Shown here piece by piece: positions 15,455-26,221 of a stretch of DNA of 64,000 bases. A program made the position numbers and the translations under genes. Under the pieces are notes generated by a model. The model did no database searches, was not told the DNA's origin, and saw nothing but the letters and a program-made list of their open reading frames with translations. The first letter of the stretch is position 1. Each line of letters opens with the position of its first letter. This DNA is from Peptococcus niger (GTDB lineage Bacteria > Bacillota > Peptococcia > Peptococcales > Peptococcaceae): the NCBI RefSeq assembly GCF_900101835.1, contig NZ_FNAF01000002.1, positions 62,001 through 126,000 on the forward strand, in the 5' to 3' direction.

Positions 15455-16114
15455 ATGTTTAAACAATTGCGACGCGATATAGAAGTGGTCTTTGAACGGG
15501 ATCCGGCTGCCAGAACCATTGGCGAGGTGATTTTCAATTACCCCGGGTTGCATGCCATTTGGGTGCACCGCTTGACCCATCAAATGTATCTCCTGGGCTT
15601 TCGGTCATCGGCCCGGCTTATTTCGCAAATCACCCGCTTCTTTACCCAGGTGGAAATCCATCCGGGTGCCAGCATTGGCGAAGGATTTTTTATCGACCAC
15701 GGCTGCGGCATCGTCATCGGCGAGACGACGATTATCGGCGATGATGTGACGCTTTTTCAGGGGGTTACCCTGGGGGGGACCGGTAAAGAAAAAGGCAAAC
15801 GCCACCCCACCTTGGGTGATGGGGTGATGGTCTCCAGCGGGGCCCGCGTATTGGGCAATATCCAAATCGGTGCCAATGTAAAAATCGGCGCCGGTTCAGT
15901 GGTACTCCAGGATGTGCCCGCCAATTCAACGGTGGTGGGGATTCCCGGCAAGGTGGTCAAACAAGATGGCAACCGGGTGCCGACGGATAAGCACCACGTG
16001 GACTTGGAGCACAACCGCCTGCCGGACCCGATTTGTGAATGCCTGACAGACCTGCGCATGCGTCTGGACGATGTCCAGATACGTTTGGAAGAAATGGAGG
16101 AAAAAGGGCAATGA
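15455..16114 (+). CDS. cysE: Serine O-acetyltransferase
   Basis: Makes O-acetylserine for cysteine synthesis. The 219-residue protein has the SATase N-terminal helices and a left-handed beta-helix of hexapeptide repeats, with the signature [20 protein letters not shown] and [12 protein letters not shown] (key catalytic Asp-His pair). A C-terminal helix of about 45 residues follows. Start ATG at 15455 after GAGGGGG. The 165 bases upstream contain no recognisable cysteine T-box. Overlaps cysS by four bases, a common pair in Firmicutes. Confidence 0.94.
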   Translation: MFKQLRRDIEVVFERDPAARTIGEVIFNYPGLHAIWVHRLTHQMYLLGFRSSARLISQITRFFTQVEIHPGASIGEGFFIDHGCGIVIGETTIIGDDVTLFQGVTLGGTGKEKGKRHPTLGDGVMVSSGARVLGNIQIGANVKIGAGSVVLQDVPANSTVVGIPGKVVKQDGNRVPTDKHHVDLEHNRLPDPICECLTDLRMRLDDVQIRLEEMEEKGQ

Positions 16115-17529
16115 GCATAAAATTGTACAACACGCTGACCCGCAGCAAGGAAACATTTCAGCCGGTGCATGAAGGCGAAGTGCGGATGTATGTCTGCGGA
16201 CCGACGACCTATAATTACATTCACCTGGGCAATGCCCGTCCGATTGTGGTTTTTGATACGGTGCGCCGCTACTTTACCTATCGCGGTTACCGGGTGACCT
16301 ATGTGTCGAATTTTACCGATGTGGACGATAAAATCATCAACCGCAGCCATGAGGAAGGCAAGACGGCCGCCGAAGTGGCACAATTTTACATTGACGCCTT
16401 CTTTGAAGATACCGGCAAACTGAACATCCTGCCGGCGGATAAAAATCCGCGCGTCAGCGAGCACATGCAGGAAATCATCAATTTTGTGCAGGAGTTGATT
16501 GACGCCGGCTACGCCTATGCCTTGGACAATGGTGACGTCTATTTTGCCGTGCGGAAGTATGAAGATTACGGTCAACTTTCCGGACGGAATATTGATGAGC
16601 TGATGGCCGGTGCCCGGGTGGATGTTGATGAGAAAAAGCACGATCCGCTGGACTTTGCCCTGTGGAAAAGCGCCAAACCGGGCGAACCGGCTTGGGAATC
16701 GCCTTGGGGCCAGGGCCGACCGGGTTGGCACATCGAATGTTCCGCCATGAGCCGGGCCTACTTGGGGCAGACCTTTGACATTCACGGTGGCGGTCAGGAC
16801 TTAATCTTTCCCCACCATGAAAATGAAATCGCCCAAAGTTGCTCCGCCTCTCACGCGCCCATGGCGCGGTACTGGATGCACAACGGCTTCATTACCATCA
16901 ATGAAGAAAAAATGAGCAAGTCGCTGGGTAACTTTTTCCTGCTGCGGGAAATCTTGGATAAATTCCCCGGTGACGTGGTGCGCTATTATTTGTTGAGCGT
17001 TCACTACCGTAGCCCCTTGGACTTTGACGATGCTAAAATCGAAGCAGCTGCCCGGGGGCTGGACCGCCTTAAAAATGCCTACCATAACCTGGTGGCCGCT
17101 CAAGCCACCGCCGATGGTGGGGCCGGTGCTCCTGAAGCGACCCTACGGCGCCAATTGGCAGAAGTGAAGACAAACTTTGAAGCCGGCATGGATGATGATT
17201 TCAATACCGCCTTGGGTCTAAGCGCTCTGTTTGACCTGGCGCGTGATGTCAACACCTATTTGCGGGAAGAAGACCATGAAAAGGCTGCCCTGAAAGAAGC
17301 CCAAGACCTGTTTGATTCTCTTCTTTACGTCTTTGGCCTGGACTTTGAGGCACCAGGCACCGATGATGCCCTGGCGGATGACCTGATGGCCCTTTTGATC
17401 GACCTGCGAGCACAGGCGCGTGCCGATAAGCAATTCGCTTTAGCCGATGCCATCCGCGACCGGCTAAAAGACCTGGGCATTGTCCTGGAAGACGGCAAAA
17501 ACGGCACGACCTGGAAACAAGCGCATTAA
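16111..17529 (+). CDS. cysS: Cysteinyl-tRNA synthetase
   Basis: Class I synthetase charging tRNA-Cys. The 472-residue protein has the HIGH-type motif HLGN (38-41), KMSKS (267-271) and the zinc ligands Cys29, Cys210, His235 and Glu239 that select cysteine. Start ATG at 16111 overlaps the cysE stop, so acetylserine synthesis and tRNA charging are co-expressed. Confidence 0.97.
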   Translation: MSIKLYNTLTRSKETFQPVHEGEVRMYVCGPTTYNYIHLGNARPIVVFDTVRRYFTYRGYRVTYVSNFTDVDDKIINRSHEEGKTAAEVAQFYIDAFFEDTGKLNILPADKNPRVSEHMQEIINFVQELIDAGYAYALDNGDVYFAVRKYEDYGQLSGRNIDELMAGARVDVDEKKHDPLDFALWKSAKPGEPAWESPWGQGRPGWHIECSAMSRAYLGQTFDIHGGGQDLIFPHHENEIAQSCSASHAPMARYWMHNGFITINEEKMSKSLGNFFLLREILDKFPGDVVRYYLLSVHYRSPLDFDDAKIEAAARGLDRLKNAYHNLVAAQATADGGAGAPEATLRRQLAEVKTNFEAGMDDDFNTALGLSALFDLARDVNTYLREEDHEKAALKEAQDLFDSLLYVFGLDFEAPGTDDALADDLMALLIDLRAQARADKQFALADAIRDRLKDLGIVLEDGKNGTTWKQAH

Positions 17530-17630
17530 AAATAAAAAACCGTTGTTTATGATAGCCAGCCGCCGGGTATGATAAAAGTGTCAGCTAATTCACGATTAAA
17601 CACTTGAACAACACACCTGGAGGTATAAAC

Positions 17631-17993
17631 ATGGAAGAATTAAAATTTGTCAGATGCTCTGAAACCAAAAACGTTTCTGAAGTCCTTTACGTTGCAGATG
17701 GCGCCGGTCTGGAACTTTTGAAAGCAAACTCCACCGATGCCGCCGGTGAAAAGCACGTTCCCGTTGTTAGCCAAGACGGCAATGTGGTTAAAGTCGTTGT
17801 CGGCAGCGTTGAACATCCGATGACTGAAGAACACTACATTCCCTTCATCGTTGTTCAAACCGACAAACGCGTTTTGCGCAAAGACCTGACCCCGCAGGAC
17901 GAACCGAAAGCCAGCTTCGTACTGGAAGACGGTGAAAAATTCGTCCGGGCTTACGAATACTGCAACCTGCACGGCCTTTGGAAAGCTGAATAA
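17631..17993 (+). CDS. Superoxide reductase (desulfoferrodoxin family) lacking the N-terminal iron site
   Basis: Reduces superoxide to peroxide in anaerobes. In this 120-residue protein the catalytic domain is intact: Glu40-Lys41-His42 (EKHVPVV), His62 and His68 (VEHPMTEEHY), Cys111 and His114 (CNLHGLW), which bind the Fe(His)4Cys centre. The N-terminal desulforedoxin-like region keeps its length, but only one of the four iron-binding cysteines (Cys9) remains, so the FeS4 centre is absent. This resembles class III superoxide reductases. Start ATG at 17631 follows GGAGGT. It has its own terminator and probably its own promoter. Confidence 0.9.
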   Translation: MEELKFVRCSETKNVSEVLYVADGAGLELLKANSTDAAGEKHVPVVSQDGNVVKVVVGSVEHPMTEEHYIPFIVVQTDKRVLRKDLTPQDEPKASFVLEDGEKFVRAYEYCNLHGLWKAE

Positions 17994-18014
17994 GCGATAT
18001 CACTTGTATGCTAA

Positions 18015-18055
18015 ATGGGGATGCGCCTAATGATTAGGCGCATCCCCATTTTTTT
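18015..18055 (+). terminator. Terminator after the superoxide reductase gene
   Basis: Very long perfect stem (about 16 pairs, arms 18015-18031 and 18033-18049, core GGGGATGCGCC/GGCGCATCCCC) followed by seven T. Confidence 0.95.
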
Positions 18056-18146
18056 ATGAGCTGGGACAGTCATCTTTTGACAAGCGAGGGGCTCTATGTT
18101 AAAATAAAATTCCTGATGAGTTTTTACAAGATAATTAAATTTATCC

Positions 18147-18175
18147 TTGACGAATCCTCGTTGGGCCTGTATAAT
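18147..18175 (+). promoter_or_regulatory. Promoter of the tRNA cluster
   Basis: TTGACG (18147-18152), 17-base spacer, perfect TATAAT (18170-18175), 28 bases before the first tRNA. Confidence 0.9.
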
Positions 18176-18203
18176 GTATTTCGCTGGTAAATAACCGGTG
18201 TAT

Positions 18204-18285
18204 GGAGGGGTTCCCGAGTGGCCAAAGGGGACGGACTGTAAATCCGTTAGCTCAGCTTTCGAAGGTTCGAATCCTTCTCCCTCCA
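18204..18285 (+). tRNA. tRNA-Tyr (GTA)
   Basis: Class II tRNA with a long variable arm, anticodon GTA in the loop CTGTAAA, seven-pair acceptor stem GGAGGGG/TCCCTCC and discriminator A. The T arm reads GAAGGTTCGAATCCTTC. CCA is not encoded. Confidence 0.96.
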
Positions 18286-18294
18286 TCATATTGC

Positions 18295-18367
<73 letters not shown>

Positions 18368-18375
18368 TTTTTTAT

Positions 18376-18448
18376 GCTGATATAGCTCAGTAGGTAGAGC
18401 GCCACCTTGGTAAGGTGGAGGTCTCCGGTTCAAATCCGGATATCAGCT
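18376..18448 (+). tRNA. tRNA-Thr (GGT)
   Basis: Acceptor stem GCTGATA/TATCAGC, anticodon GGT in TTGGTAA, T arm CTCCGGTTCAAATCCGGAT, discriminator T. Confidence 0.95.
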
Positions 18449-18453
18449 TTTTT

Positions 18454-18527
18454 GGCGGCATAGCTCAGCTGGCTAGAGCATACGGTTCATACCCGTAGTG
18501 TCCGGGGTTCAAGTCCCTGTGCCGCTA
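18454..18527 (+). tRNA. Elongator tRNA-Met (CAT)
   Basis: Acceptor stem GGCGGCA/TGCCGCT (one G-T pair), anticodon CAT in TTCATAC with stem TACGG/CCGTA, discriminator A. It resembles Firmicutes elongator tRNA-Met rather than the lysidine-modified tRNA-Ile. Confidence 0.93.
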
Positions 18528-18530
18528 GTA

Positions 18531-18562
18531 ACGTACAGACCTTTTTGTCTGTGCGTTTTTTT
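18531..18562 (+). terminator. Terminator after the tRNA cluster
   Basis: Ten-pair stem (18531-18540 and 18547-18556, one G-T pair), loop CTTTTT, followed by six T. Confidence 0.93.
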
Positions 18563-18664
18563 GTTTATAAGGGCAGTAAGGCCTTGTAAAGAATAGGCTG
18601 GTTTTAGCTAAAATTTTTTACGGGTATGTATCTCATAGTGTTTACTTAAAAGGAGATAGATAAT

Positions 18665-19258
18665 ATGAAAAAAAGATGGATCGTCCTTGCTTTATCTCTG
18701 ACCCTGCTGGTTACAGCTTGTGGCAACCAGGCCAGTCAACAGGCCAAAGATGATGACCAGGGGTCTGCTTCAGCGAAAACAGAACAAAGCGATACGAATA
18801 AGGCAGGCCAGGCCGGTGAAAAGGATATCACCCAGGCTCAGGCCAGCAAAGAGGCCGCCTTTGACAAGTTTAAAGAACTCCACGCCGACATGGACTTGAC
18901 TCAGTTTGCACTTTCCTATGAGAATGGCCGCCTGGTCTATGGTTTGGAAGGGCAAATGGAGGGTCAAGAGGCTGAGCTGGTCTTAGACGCCAATGACCTG
19001 TCTGTCATTAAAGATGATTTAGACAAGGATGACGATACAAATGTCGATCCTGTTATTAGCAAGGATATGCTCGATAAGATTGATGCCCTGGTTGATAAGG
19101 CTGTTAAAGACAGAGATGGGGCCTATGCCATCGGCTACAGCCTGTCCCACGATGATGGCCTTTGGGTTTTAGAAGTTGAAAGCAAGGACCAAAGTAAGCA
19201 GGAAGTGGAATATAAGTACAACCTGGAGACAGGTGACCTGATTGAAAAGGATGCCTGA
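18665..19258 (+). CDS. Secreted lipoprotein, PepSY-like
   Basis: A 197-residue protein with a lipoprotein signal peptide: positively charged MKKRW, a hydrophobic core and the lipobox LVTAC with Cys19. A low-complexity linker rich in Gln, Lys and Asp follows (20-55). The rest has two similar blocks, each an alpha-helical segment then a strand pair (for example YENGRLVYGLEG and SHDDGLWVLEVES), the pattern of PepSY domains. It would be anchored on the outer face of the membrane; function unknown. Start ATG at 18665 follows AAAAGGAGATAG. Monocistronic. Confidence 0.8.
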   Translation: MKKRWIVLALSLTLLVTACGNQASQQAKDDDQGSASAKTEQSDTNKAGQAGEKDITQAQASKEAAFDKFKELHADMDLTQFALSYENGRLVYGLEGQMEGQEAELVLDANDLSVIKDDLDKDDDTNVDPVISKDMLDKIDALVDKAVKDRDGAYAIGYSLSHDDGLWVLEVESKDQSKQEVEYKYNLETGDLIEKDA

Positions 19259-19289
19259 TTTTCTGGCCTTGCAAGAAGCAAAGGGCTTA

Positions 19290-19313
19290 GAGCGCACGCT
19301 GGTGCGCTCTTTC
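19290..19313 (+). terminator. Terminator after the lipoprotein gene
   Basis: GAGCGCAC-GCTG-GTGCGCTC (19290-19309) followed by TTTC. Confidence 0.85.
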
Positions 19314-19405
19314 TATTTGTAGTCCTGCTTAAAAGTTTACCTGGCCGGGTATGTATGGTACATGTGTTCTGAACGTGTGAGGAAATAGCAAAAAGGAGGG
19401 CGGCC

Positions 19406-21382
19406 ATGCCGGATTTTCAATTGGTTAGTGATTTTAAGCCCACAGGTGACCAGCCCAAAGCGATTGAGCAATTGCTGGAGGGGCTGAACCTGGGCTATCC
19501 CAAGCAAACCCTTTTGGGGGTGACCGGGAGCGGCAAAACATTTACCATGGCCAATCTTATTGCGCGCGCCAATCGTCCGGCGCTGATTTTTGAGCCGAAT
19601 AAAACCTTGGCCGCTCAGTTGTACAGCGAATTTAAGGCTTTCTTTCCGCATAATGCGGTGGAGTATTTTGTCAGCTATTATGATTATTACCAGCCGGAAG
19701 CCTATGTGGCACGCACCGATACCTTTATTGAAAAAGACGCCCAGATCAATGAGGAAATAGAAAAGTTGCGCCACAGTGCGACGGCCTCTCTTTTGGAACG
19801 GCGGGATGTCATCATCGTGGCCTCCGTGTCCTGTATTTACGGCTTAGGGTCGCCGGATTTTTACAAAGACCGGGTTTTAAACCTGCGGGTCGGGCAAGAA
19901 GTGGACCGGGATGATATTTTACGGCGCCTGGTGGAAATTCAATTTGAACGCAATGATGTGGATTTTAAGCGCGGGACCTTCCGGGTGCGGGGGGATGTGG
20001 TGGACGTCTTTCCGCCCTCCTCAAGCGATAAGAGCATCCGCATTGAATTTTTCGGCGATGAGGTGGACCGGATCAGCGAAGTGGAAGCGGTGACCGGTAA
20101 GACGGTGGGTGTGCGCAAGCATGTGGCCATTTATCCGAATACCCACTACGTGACCTCGCCGGCCTACATGGAAACGGCCATCCGCAATATTGAAGCGGAA
20201 ATGCGGGAGCAAATTGCCAAATTTGAAAGCGAAGGGAAGCTGATTGAGGCTCAGCGCATCGGTGAGCGGACGCGGTATGATTTGGAAATGTTGCGGGAAC
20301 TGGGTTTTTGCTCCGGGGTGGAAAATTATTCACGGCCCTTGGCCGGGCGGCCGCCGGGCTCTACGCCTTACACCCTCTTGGACTTTTTTCCGGAAGACTT
20401 TATTACCTTTATTGATGAAAGCCATGTGGCCGTACCACAAATCGGCGGCATGTACGCCGGAGACCGGTCTCGCAAGGAAAACTTGGTCAACTACGGCTTT
20501 CGCTTGCCGTCTGCCTTAGACAATAGGCCGCTGACCTTTGATGAATTTGAAGCGCGGGTGCGGCAGACCGTTTACGTTTCTGCAACGCCCGGTCCCTATG
20601 AACAAGAACATGCCCTGCAGACCGTTGAACAGATTATTCGCCCCACCGGGCTCTTGGATCCGCCCATTGAAGTGCGGCCAATTTTGGGGCAGATTGATGA
20701 CCTGATGGACGAATGTCGCTTGCGGACTGAACGGGATGAGCGCGTCCTGGTCACCACCTTGACCAAGCGGATGGCTGAAGACTTGACGGATTACCTGGCC
20801 AATGCGGGCATCCGGGTGCGTTATTTGCACAGTGAAGTTAAAACCCTGGAGCGGATGGAAATCTTGCGAGACCTGCGGTTGGGCAAATTTGACGTATTGG
20901 TGGGGATCAACCTCCTGCGTGAAGGGTTGGACTTGCCGGAAGTCTCCCTGGTGGCCATCCTGGATGCGGATAAAGAGGGCTTTTTGCGGAGCGAACGGTC
21001 AATGATCCAGACCGTCGGCCGGGCGGCCCGTAATGCCAACGGCAGGGTCATCATGTACGCCGATACCATTACCGGGTCCATGCGTCGCACCATTGATGAA
21101 ACTGACCGGCGACGTAGGATTCAGATGGCCTACAATGAGGCCCACGGCATAACCCCGGAAACCATTCGCAAGCGGGTGGCTGATGACATCCGGGCCACGG
21201 AAAAGGTGGCTGAAGAAGAGCCGACCTATCTCTTGCGGGACGTTCCTCCGGACCGAAAGGGGCGGAAACAGCACCTGCAAATTTTAGAAAAGGCCATGAA
21301 AGAGGCGGCTAAGAACCTGGAGTTTGAAGTGGCGGCAGAATTAAGGGATGAAATTCGCCGCATTCAAAATGGCGGTCGTTAA
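19406..21382 (+). CDS. uvrB: UvrABC excision nuclease, subunit B
   Basis: Damage verification helicase of nucleotide excision repair. The 658-residue protein has the Walker A motif GVTGSGKT (38-45), the beta-hairpin region [11 protein letters not shown], the DESH box, helicase motif TVGRAARN and a C-terminal UVR domain ([24 protein letters not shown]) that binds UvrC. Start ATG at 19406 follows AAAAAGGAGGGC. It is followed 30 bases later by uvrA. I saw no good match to the Gram-positive LexA box upstream. Confidence 0.97.
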   Translation: MPDFQLVSDFKPTGDQPKAIEQLLEGLNLGYPKQTLLGVTGSGKTFTMANLIARANRPALIFEPNKTLAAQLYSEFKAFFPHNAVEYFVSYYDYYQPEAYVARTDTFIEKDAQINEEIEKLRHSATASLLERRDVIIVASVSCIYGLGSPDFYKDRVLNLRVGQEVDRDDILRRLVEIQFERNDVDFKRGTFRVRGDVVDVFPPSSSDKSIRIEFFGDEVDRISEVEAVTGKTVGVRKHVAIYPNTHYVTSPAYMETAIRNIEAEMREQIAKFESEGKLIEAQRIGERTRYDLEMLRELGFCSGVENYSRPLAGRPPGSTPYTLLDFFPEDFITFIDESHVAVPQIGGMYAGDRSRKENLVNYGFRLPSALDNRPLTFDEFEARVRQTVYVSATPGPYEQEHALQTVEQIIRPTGLLDPPIEVRPILGQIDDLMDECRLRTERDERVLVTTLTKRMAEDLTDYLANAGIRVRYLHSEVKTLERMEILRDLRLGKFDVLVGINLLREGLDLPEVSLVAILDADKEGFLRSERSMIQTVGRAARNANGRVIMYADTITGSMRRTIDETDRRRRIQMAYNEAHGITPETIRKRVADDIRATEKVAEEEPTYLLRDVPPDRKGRKQHLQILEKAMKEAAKNLEFEVAAELRDEIRRIQNGGR

Positions 21383-21412
21383 AAGACCGCTTATGTTTGG
21401 AAGGGAGGCCTT

Positions 21413-24247
21413 ATGGCTCAAGAATTTATTCGCATCCGTGGGGCGCGGGTGAATAACCTAAAAAATATTAACTTGGATATTCCGCGGGAAAAGCTGGTGG
21501 TGGTTACCGGCTTGTCCGGGTCGGGAAAATCCTCCCTGGCCTTTGACACCATTTACGCAGAGGGGCAGCGGCGCTATGTTGAGTCCCTGTCCTCCTATGC
21601 GCGCATGTTCTTAGGTCAGATGGATAAGCCGGATGTCGATGAAATCTCCGGCCTGTCGCCGGCGATTTCCATAGACCAGAAAACCACCAGCCGTAATCCG
21701 CGCTCCACGGTGGGAACGGTAACGGAGATCTATGATTACCTGCGCCTGCTCTTTGCCCGGGTGGGTCAGGCCCATTGCCCCGAGTGTGGGAAGCCGATTA
21801 CCCGCCAGACGGTGGATCAAATGGTAGACCAGCTGATGACCCTGCCGGAAGGCAGTCGCTTACAAATATTGGCGCCGGCGGTGCAGAATCGCAAGGGAGA
21901 ATTTAAGCGCCTTTTAGACCAATTCCGCCAGGCCGGCTATATCCGGGTGCGCATTGACGGCGAGACCTATGATTTGGCCGAAGACATCCAGCTGGCAAAG
22001 AACAAGCGGCATGATGTGCAGGTGGTGATTGATCGGATTAAGGTGCGCCCTGAGGTGGAGAGCCGGCTGGCCGGGTCGCTGCAGACGGCGCTGGAAATTG
22101 CCGATGGCGAGGTGTGGGTGGATGCGGATGGCGACCTATTGCGCTTCAGTGAACATTTTGCCTGTACCGATTGTCACCTATCTATGCCGGAAATCAGCCC
22201 CCAGCTTTTTTCCTTTAACAACCCTCTGGGGGCCTGCCCGCATTGCGATGGCATCGGCGTCATCCGGGCCCTGGACCCGGACTTAATCATTGAAGATCCG
22301 GCCATGACCTTGGCGGAGGGGGTTTTAAGACCCTGGCGCAGAGGGTCCGCTTCCGATTTTTATCCAAAAATGCTGGCGGCTTTGGCGGAACTTCGGGGCA
22401 TAGACATGGAAAAGCCGTGGAAGTCTTTGCCCAAAGCGGACCGGGACTTTATCCTTTATGGCGGCGATCACCCGACCTTGCGCTTTTCCTACACCAACCT
22501 ATTTAAAGAAAAGAAGACCTACCGCAAACCCTTTGAAGGCTTAATTCCCAATTTAGAGCGGCGCTATAAAAACAGCAGCAGCGATTATGTGCGGCAGGAA
22601 ATTGAGACCTATATGGTTTCGCAGACCTGCGACCATTGCCAGGGGCGGCGGTTGCGTCCGGAAGCCTTGGCGGTGACCGTGGGTGGCAAGAATATTGCTG
22701 AACTCACCGAGCACAATATTGCAGATGGGCTGGACTTTTTTGAAGGGCTGGAACTGAACGAACGGGAGGCCTATATCTCCCGGCTGATCACCAAAGAAAT
22801 TATTGAACGGTTGCGGTTTTTGGCCAACGTCGGCCTGAACTACCTGACCCTGGACCGGATGGCAGGCTCTCTTTCCGGCGGTGAAGCCCAGCGCATCCGC
22901 TTAGCGACCCAGATTGGCTCCGGCTTGGTGGGGGTTCTATACATTTTAGACGAACCGTCCATCGGGCTACACCAGCGGGATAACGACCGGCTGATCAAGA
23001 CCCTGCGTCATTTGACAGACCTGGGCAATACCCTGATTGTGGTGGAACACGACGATGAAACCATGCGGGCAGCCGATTTCCTCGTTGATGTCGGGCCGGG
23101 TGCCGGTGAACATGGCGGTGAAATCATCGCCAGCGGGACGCCGGAAGAAGTGATGGCCAATGAGGCCTCTATCACCGGGCGCTACCTGTCCGGCCAGGAA
23201 ACCATTCCGGTACCGGCCTCGCGGCGGCCGGTTGATCCGGACCGGCACTTGCGCGTCTTAGGGGCCCGGGAAAATAATTTGCATGGCATAGATGTGACCT
23301 TTCCGCTGGGTGTTTTTACCTGCGTGACGGGTGTTTCCGGCAGCGGTAAATCGACCCTGGTGAACGATATTTTAAACCAAGCCCTGGAGAAACACCTGTA
23401 CAGCCAGTCCAAAGCCCGGCCGGGTGCGCATAAGGGCCTTGAGGGTCTGGACCAGGTGGATAAAGTGGTGAACATCGACCAAAGCCCCATCGGTCGCACG
23501 CCCCGCTCCAACCCGGCGACCTACACCGGCGTTTTTGACGCCATCCGCCAGCTCTTTGCCGACACCAAGGAAGCTCAGATTCGCGGCTATAAGCCGGGGC
23601 GCTTCAGTTTTAACGTTAAAGGCGGTCGCTGTGAAGCCTGTCGCGGTGACGGCATCATTAAAATAGAGATGCATTTTCTGCCGGATGTATATGTTCCCTG
23701 TGAAGTCTGCCATGGCAAGCGGTATAACCGGGAAACCCTGGAGGTGCATTACCGGGGCAAAACCATCGCCGATGTCTTGGAAATGACGGCAGAAGAGGCG
23801 TTGGGCTTTTTTGAAAATATTCCCCGCGTGGCCAATAAGCTGCAAACCATTGTTGATGTGGGCCTGGGCTACATCCGCCTGGGGCAGCCGGCCACCACCC
23901 TGTCCGGCGGCGAGGCCCAACGGGTTAAGCTGGCCAGCGAACTGTCCAAGCGCCCCACCGGGAAAACCGTTTACATTCTCGATGAACCCACCACCGGTTT
24001 ACACGCAGCGGATATTAAAAAATTACTGGCTGTTTTAAACAGGTTGGTTGATGCCGGTGAAACGGTTATTGTCATTGAGCACAACCTTGACGTCATTAAA
24101 TGTGCCGACCACATCATCGATTTAGGCCCTGAAGGTGGGTCCGGCGGCGGCCGTATTGTTGCAGTCGGCTCCCCTGAAGTGGTGGCAAAAAAGAAAAAAA
24201 GCTACACCGGCCAATTTTTGGCGCCTGTTTTGGCGCGTGGCTGGTAA
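21413..24247 (+). CDS. uvrA: UvrABC excision nuclease, subunit A
   Basis: Damage-recognition ATPase. The 944-residue protein has two ABC modules (Walker [14 protein letters not shown] near residue 31 and [13 protein letters not shown] near 640; signatures LSGGEAQRI and LSGGEAQRV) and zinc-binding cysteine sets (CPECGKP; CTDC with [12 protein letters not shown] with CEVCHGKR). Normal length. Start ATG at 21413 follows GGGAGGCCTT. Probably co-transcribed with uvrB. Confidence 0.97.
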   Translation: MAQEFIRIRGARVNNLKNINLDIPREKLVVVTGLSGSGKSSLAFDTIYAEGQRRYVESLSSYARMFLGQMDKPDVDEISGLSPAISIDQKTTSRNPRSTVGTVTEIYDYLRLLFARVGQAHCPECGKPITRQTVDQMVDQLMTLPEGSRLQILAPAVQNRKGEFKRLLDQFRQAGYIRVRIDGETYDLAEDIQLAKNKRHDVQVVIDRIKVRPEVESRLAGSLQTALEIADGEVWVDADGDLLRFSEHFACTDCHLSMPEISPQLFSFNNPLGACPHCDGIGVIRALDPDLIIEDPAMTLAEGVLRPWRRGSASDFYPKMLAALAELRGIDMEKPWKSLPKADRDFILYGGDHPTLRFSYTNLFKEKKTYRKPFEGLIPNLERRYKNSSSDYVRQEIETYMVSQTCDHCQGRRLRPEALAVTVGGKNIAELTEHNIADGLDFFEGLELNEREAYISRLITKEIIERLRFLANVGLNYLTLDRMAGSLSGGEAQRIRLATQIGSGLVGVLYILDEPSIGLHQRDNDRLIKTLRHLTDLGNTLIVVEHDDETMRAADFLVDVGPGAGEHGGEIIASGTPEEVMANEASITGRYLSGQETIPVPASRRPVDPDRHLRVLGARENNLHGIDVTFPLGVFTCVTGVSGSGKSTLVNDILNQALEKHLYSQSKARPGAHKGLEGLDQVDKVVNIDQSPIGRTPRSNPATYTGVFDAIRQLFADTKEAQIRGYKPGRFSFNVKGGRCEACRGDGIIKIEMHFLPDVYVPCEVCHGKRYNRETLEVHYRGKTIADVLEMTAEEALGFFENIPRVANKLQTIVDVGLGYIRLGQPATTLSGGEAQRVKLASELSKRPTGKTVYILDEPTTGLHAADIKKLLAVLNRLVDAGETVIVIEHNLDVIKCADHIIDLGPEGGSGGGRIVAVGSPEVVAKKKKSYTGQFLAPVLARGW

Positions 24248-24258
24248 AGGATCCTACC

Positions 24259-24294
24259 TGCCCTGGCGCGTTGCCGCCGGGGCATTTTTATTTT
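24259..24294 (+). terminator. Terminator after uvrA
   Basis: Ten-pair stem TGCCCTGGCG/CGCCGGGGCA (one G-T pair), followed by TTTTTATTTT. Confidence 0.88.
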
Positions 24295-24308
24295 GCTGCA
24301 AATAAGAC

Positions 24309-24336
24309 TTGATAAATAAAGCATGTGGCTTATAAT
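24309..24336 (+). promoter_or_regulatory. Promoter of the gene at 24391
   Basis: TTGATA (24309-24314), 16-base spacer, perfect TATAAT (24331-24336). Confidence 0.8.
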
Positions 24337-24390
24337 TATAGGAAAGATAAAATTATTTAATAAGTCCTCTGCGGATTGAGGTGAAAGACG

Positions 24391-24825
24391 ATGGCTCAGA
24401 TCATGACCGTATTGGTTTACGGTGAAGAATGCGACAGAACCTTGGAAGAACTGCTGGATTACTTCCGGACCACGCTGCACAGCGGGTATCTGGATATGTT
24501 TGCCCATCGGTTTAACCAACGGTCCATTTTTATTAAGGATTTGGCAGGTTTTAGCCTGCCGCATCAAGCGGCCTGTGAAGCCATGCGCCGTTTTATGGAT
24601 GCGGTTCATGCGGCCGATGACCTCCGGGACCACTTTGACAACGCCGATTTTTTCATCAAAACCCTTGAGATCATGGCCGATCGCCTTTACCAACTGGATC
24701 CGAAAATGGATTTGACCAGTTGCATCACCCGTACGGAAAACATTCAGAACAACATCAAGTATTATCTGGTGGCGCTTGAAAGGCAGGGCCTGCCGGCTGA
24801 CCCCGCCAATCAGCTGGAGGATTAG
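24391..24825 (+). CDS. Conserved-looking protein of unknown function
   Basis: A 144-residue soluble, acidic, mostly helical protein that I do not recognise. It has three cysteines (Cys14, Cys62, Cys110), no signal peptide and no clear catalytic motif. It has its own promoter, a GAGGTG ribosome site and lies between uvrA and tuf copy 1, which also has its own promoter. The coding character (normal codon use, clean start and stop) makes it a likely real gene. Confidence 0.7.
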   Translation: MAQIMTVLVYGEECDRTLEELLDYFRTTLHSGYLDMFAHRFNQRSIFIKDLAGFSLPHQAACEAMRRFMDAVHAADDLRDHFDNADFFIKTLEIMADRLYQLDPKMDLTSCITRTENIQNNIKYYLVALERQGLPADPANQLED

Positions 24826-24853
24826 GGTCTATGCTTTTGCATTATGCTGACAA

Positions 24854-24882
24854 TTGACAAGTTTGCATTAAGGCTATAAAAT
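24854..24882 (+). promoter_or_regulatory. Promoter of tuf copy 1
   Basis: TTGACA (24854-24859), 17-base spacer, TAAAAT (24877-24882); TATAAA two bases earlier is an alternative -10. This copy therefore has independent transcription, unlike copy 2 in the str operon. Confidence 0.82.
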
Positions 24883-24930
24883 GAAATCAATCAATATTGT
24901 AAAAATTGTTTTTTTATAGGAGGCTTCCGC

Positions 24931-26121
24931 ATGGCAAAAGAAAAATTTGAACGCACAAAACCGCACGTAAACATCGGCACCATCGGTCACGTTGACCATG
25001 GTAAAACGACCACCACCGCCGCCATCACCGCCGTATTGGCCCAAGAAGGCAAGGCAAAAGACACCAAATTTGACGAAATCGACAAAGCCCCGGAAGAACG
25101 TGAACGCGGTATTACCATCAATACCTCCCACGTAGAATACGAAACCGACGCGCGCCACTACGCCCACGTCGACTGCCCGGGCCACGCCGACTACGTTAAA
25201 AACATGATCACCGGCGCAGCCCAAATGGACGGCGCCATCCTCGTCGTCTCCGCAGCAGACGGCCCCATGCCCCAAACCCGCGAGCACATCCTCTTAGCCC
25301 GTCAAGTAGGCGTACCCTACATCGTCGTATTCATGAACAAATGCGACCTCGTAGACGACGAAGAACTCCTTGAACTCGTCGAAATGGAAATTCGCGAACT
25401 CTTAAGCGAATACGACTTCCCCGGCGACGACATCCCCGTCGTTCGCGGCAGCGCCTACCAAGCCCTGCAAGACCCCACCGGTCAATGGGCAGAAGGCATC
25501 AAAGAACTCATGCAAGCCGTTGACGACTACATCCCCACCCCGGAACGCGACATTGACAAACCCTTCCTCATGCCCGTCGAAGACGTCTTCTCCATCACCG
25601 GGCGCGGCACCGTCGCCACCGGCCGTGTCGAACGCGGACAGCTTAAAATCGGCGACGAACTCGAAATCGTCGGCATCACCGAACAGACCAAGAAAACCGT
25701 CTGCACCGGCGTAGAAATGTTCCGCAAACAACTCGACTACGCAGAAGCCGGCGACAACATCGGCGCCCTCCTGCGCGGCATCGACAAAGACCAAATCGAA
25801 CGTGGTCAAGTCCTGGCTAAACCCGGAACCATCACCCCCCACACCAAATTCGAAAGCGAAGTTTACGTCCTGACCAAAGAAGAAGGCGGCCGACACAAAC
25901 CCTTCTTTGACGGCTACCGTCCGCAATTTTACTTCCGGACCACCGACGTAACCGGCGTCATCGAATTGCCCGAAGGCACCGAAATGGTCATGCCCGGGGA
26001 CAACGTCAAAATGACCGTCGAACTCATCAGCCCCATCGCCATGGAAGAAGGCCTGCGTTTCGCTATCCGCGAAGGCGGCCACACCGTCGGCGCCGGCGTT
26101 GTTGCTAAAATCGACAAATAA
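24931..26121 (+). CDS. tuf: Elongation factor Tu, copy 1
   Basis: Brings aminoacyl-tRNA to the ribosome. The 396-residue protein has GHVDHGKTT, the RGITI switch region, DCPGHADY and NKCD of the GTPase domain and the two beta-barrel domains. It is almost identical to the copy at 48342: the first 278 bases match exactly, I count about 16 base differences overall by eye, and one residue differs (Ile208 here, Val208 there). Codon use is strongly C-ending, unlike neighbouring genes. Start follows AGGAGGCTTCCGC. Stand-alone gene with promoter and terminator. Confidence 0.98.
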   Translation: MAKEKFERTKPHVNIGTIGHVDHGKTTTTAAITAVLAQEGKAKDTKFDEIDKAPEERERGITINTSHVEYETDARHYAHVDCPGHADYVKNMITGAAQMDGAILVVSAADGPMPQTREHILLARQVGVPYIVVFMNKCDLVDDEELLELVEMEIRELLSEYDFPGDDIPVVRGSAYQALQDPTGQWAEGIKELMQAVDDYIPTPERDIDKPFLMPVEDVFSITGRGTVATGRVERGQLKIGDELEIVGITEQTKKTVCTGVEMFRKQLDYAEAGDNIGALLRGIDKDQIERGQVLAKPGTITPHTKFESEVYVLTKEEGGRHKPFFDGYRPQFYFRTTDVTGVIELPEGTEMVMPGDNVKMTVELISPIAMEEGLRFAIREGGHTVGAGVVAKIDK

Positions 26122-26135
26122 TTAAGCTGATCAAT

Positions 26136-26169
26136 AAAAAAGAGCAAGTGCTGGGCGCTTGCTCTTTTT
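26136..26169 (+). terminator. Terminator after tuf copy 1
   Basis: Stem AAAAAGAGCAAG/CTTGCTCTTTTT with a nine-base loop and a run of T. Confidence 0.92.
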
Positions 26170-26221
26170 GTGTGCCACCTGTTTTTGGTCTTATGTTACA
26201 ATGGGCTGGGAGGTAGAGCAT

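Noticed and set aside
25402-26082. Long antisense open frame inside tuf copy 1, and a similar one in copy 2 (48813-49634)
   Set aside because: It results from the C-ending codon bias of tuf, which removes stops in one antisense frame. The predicted protein is of skewed composition and has no ribosome site; it exists in both copies only because the genes are identical.
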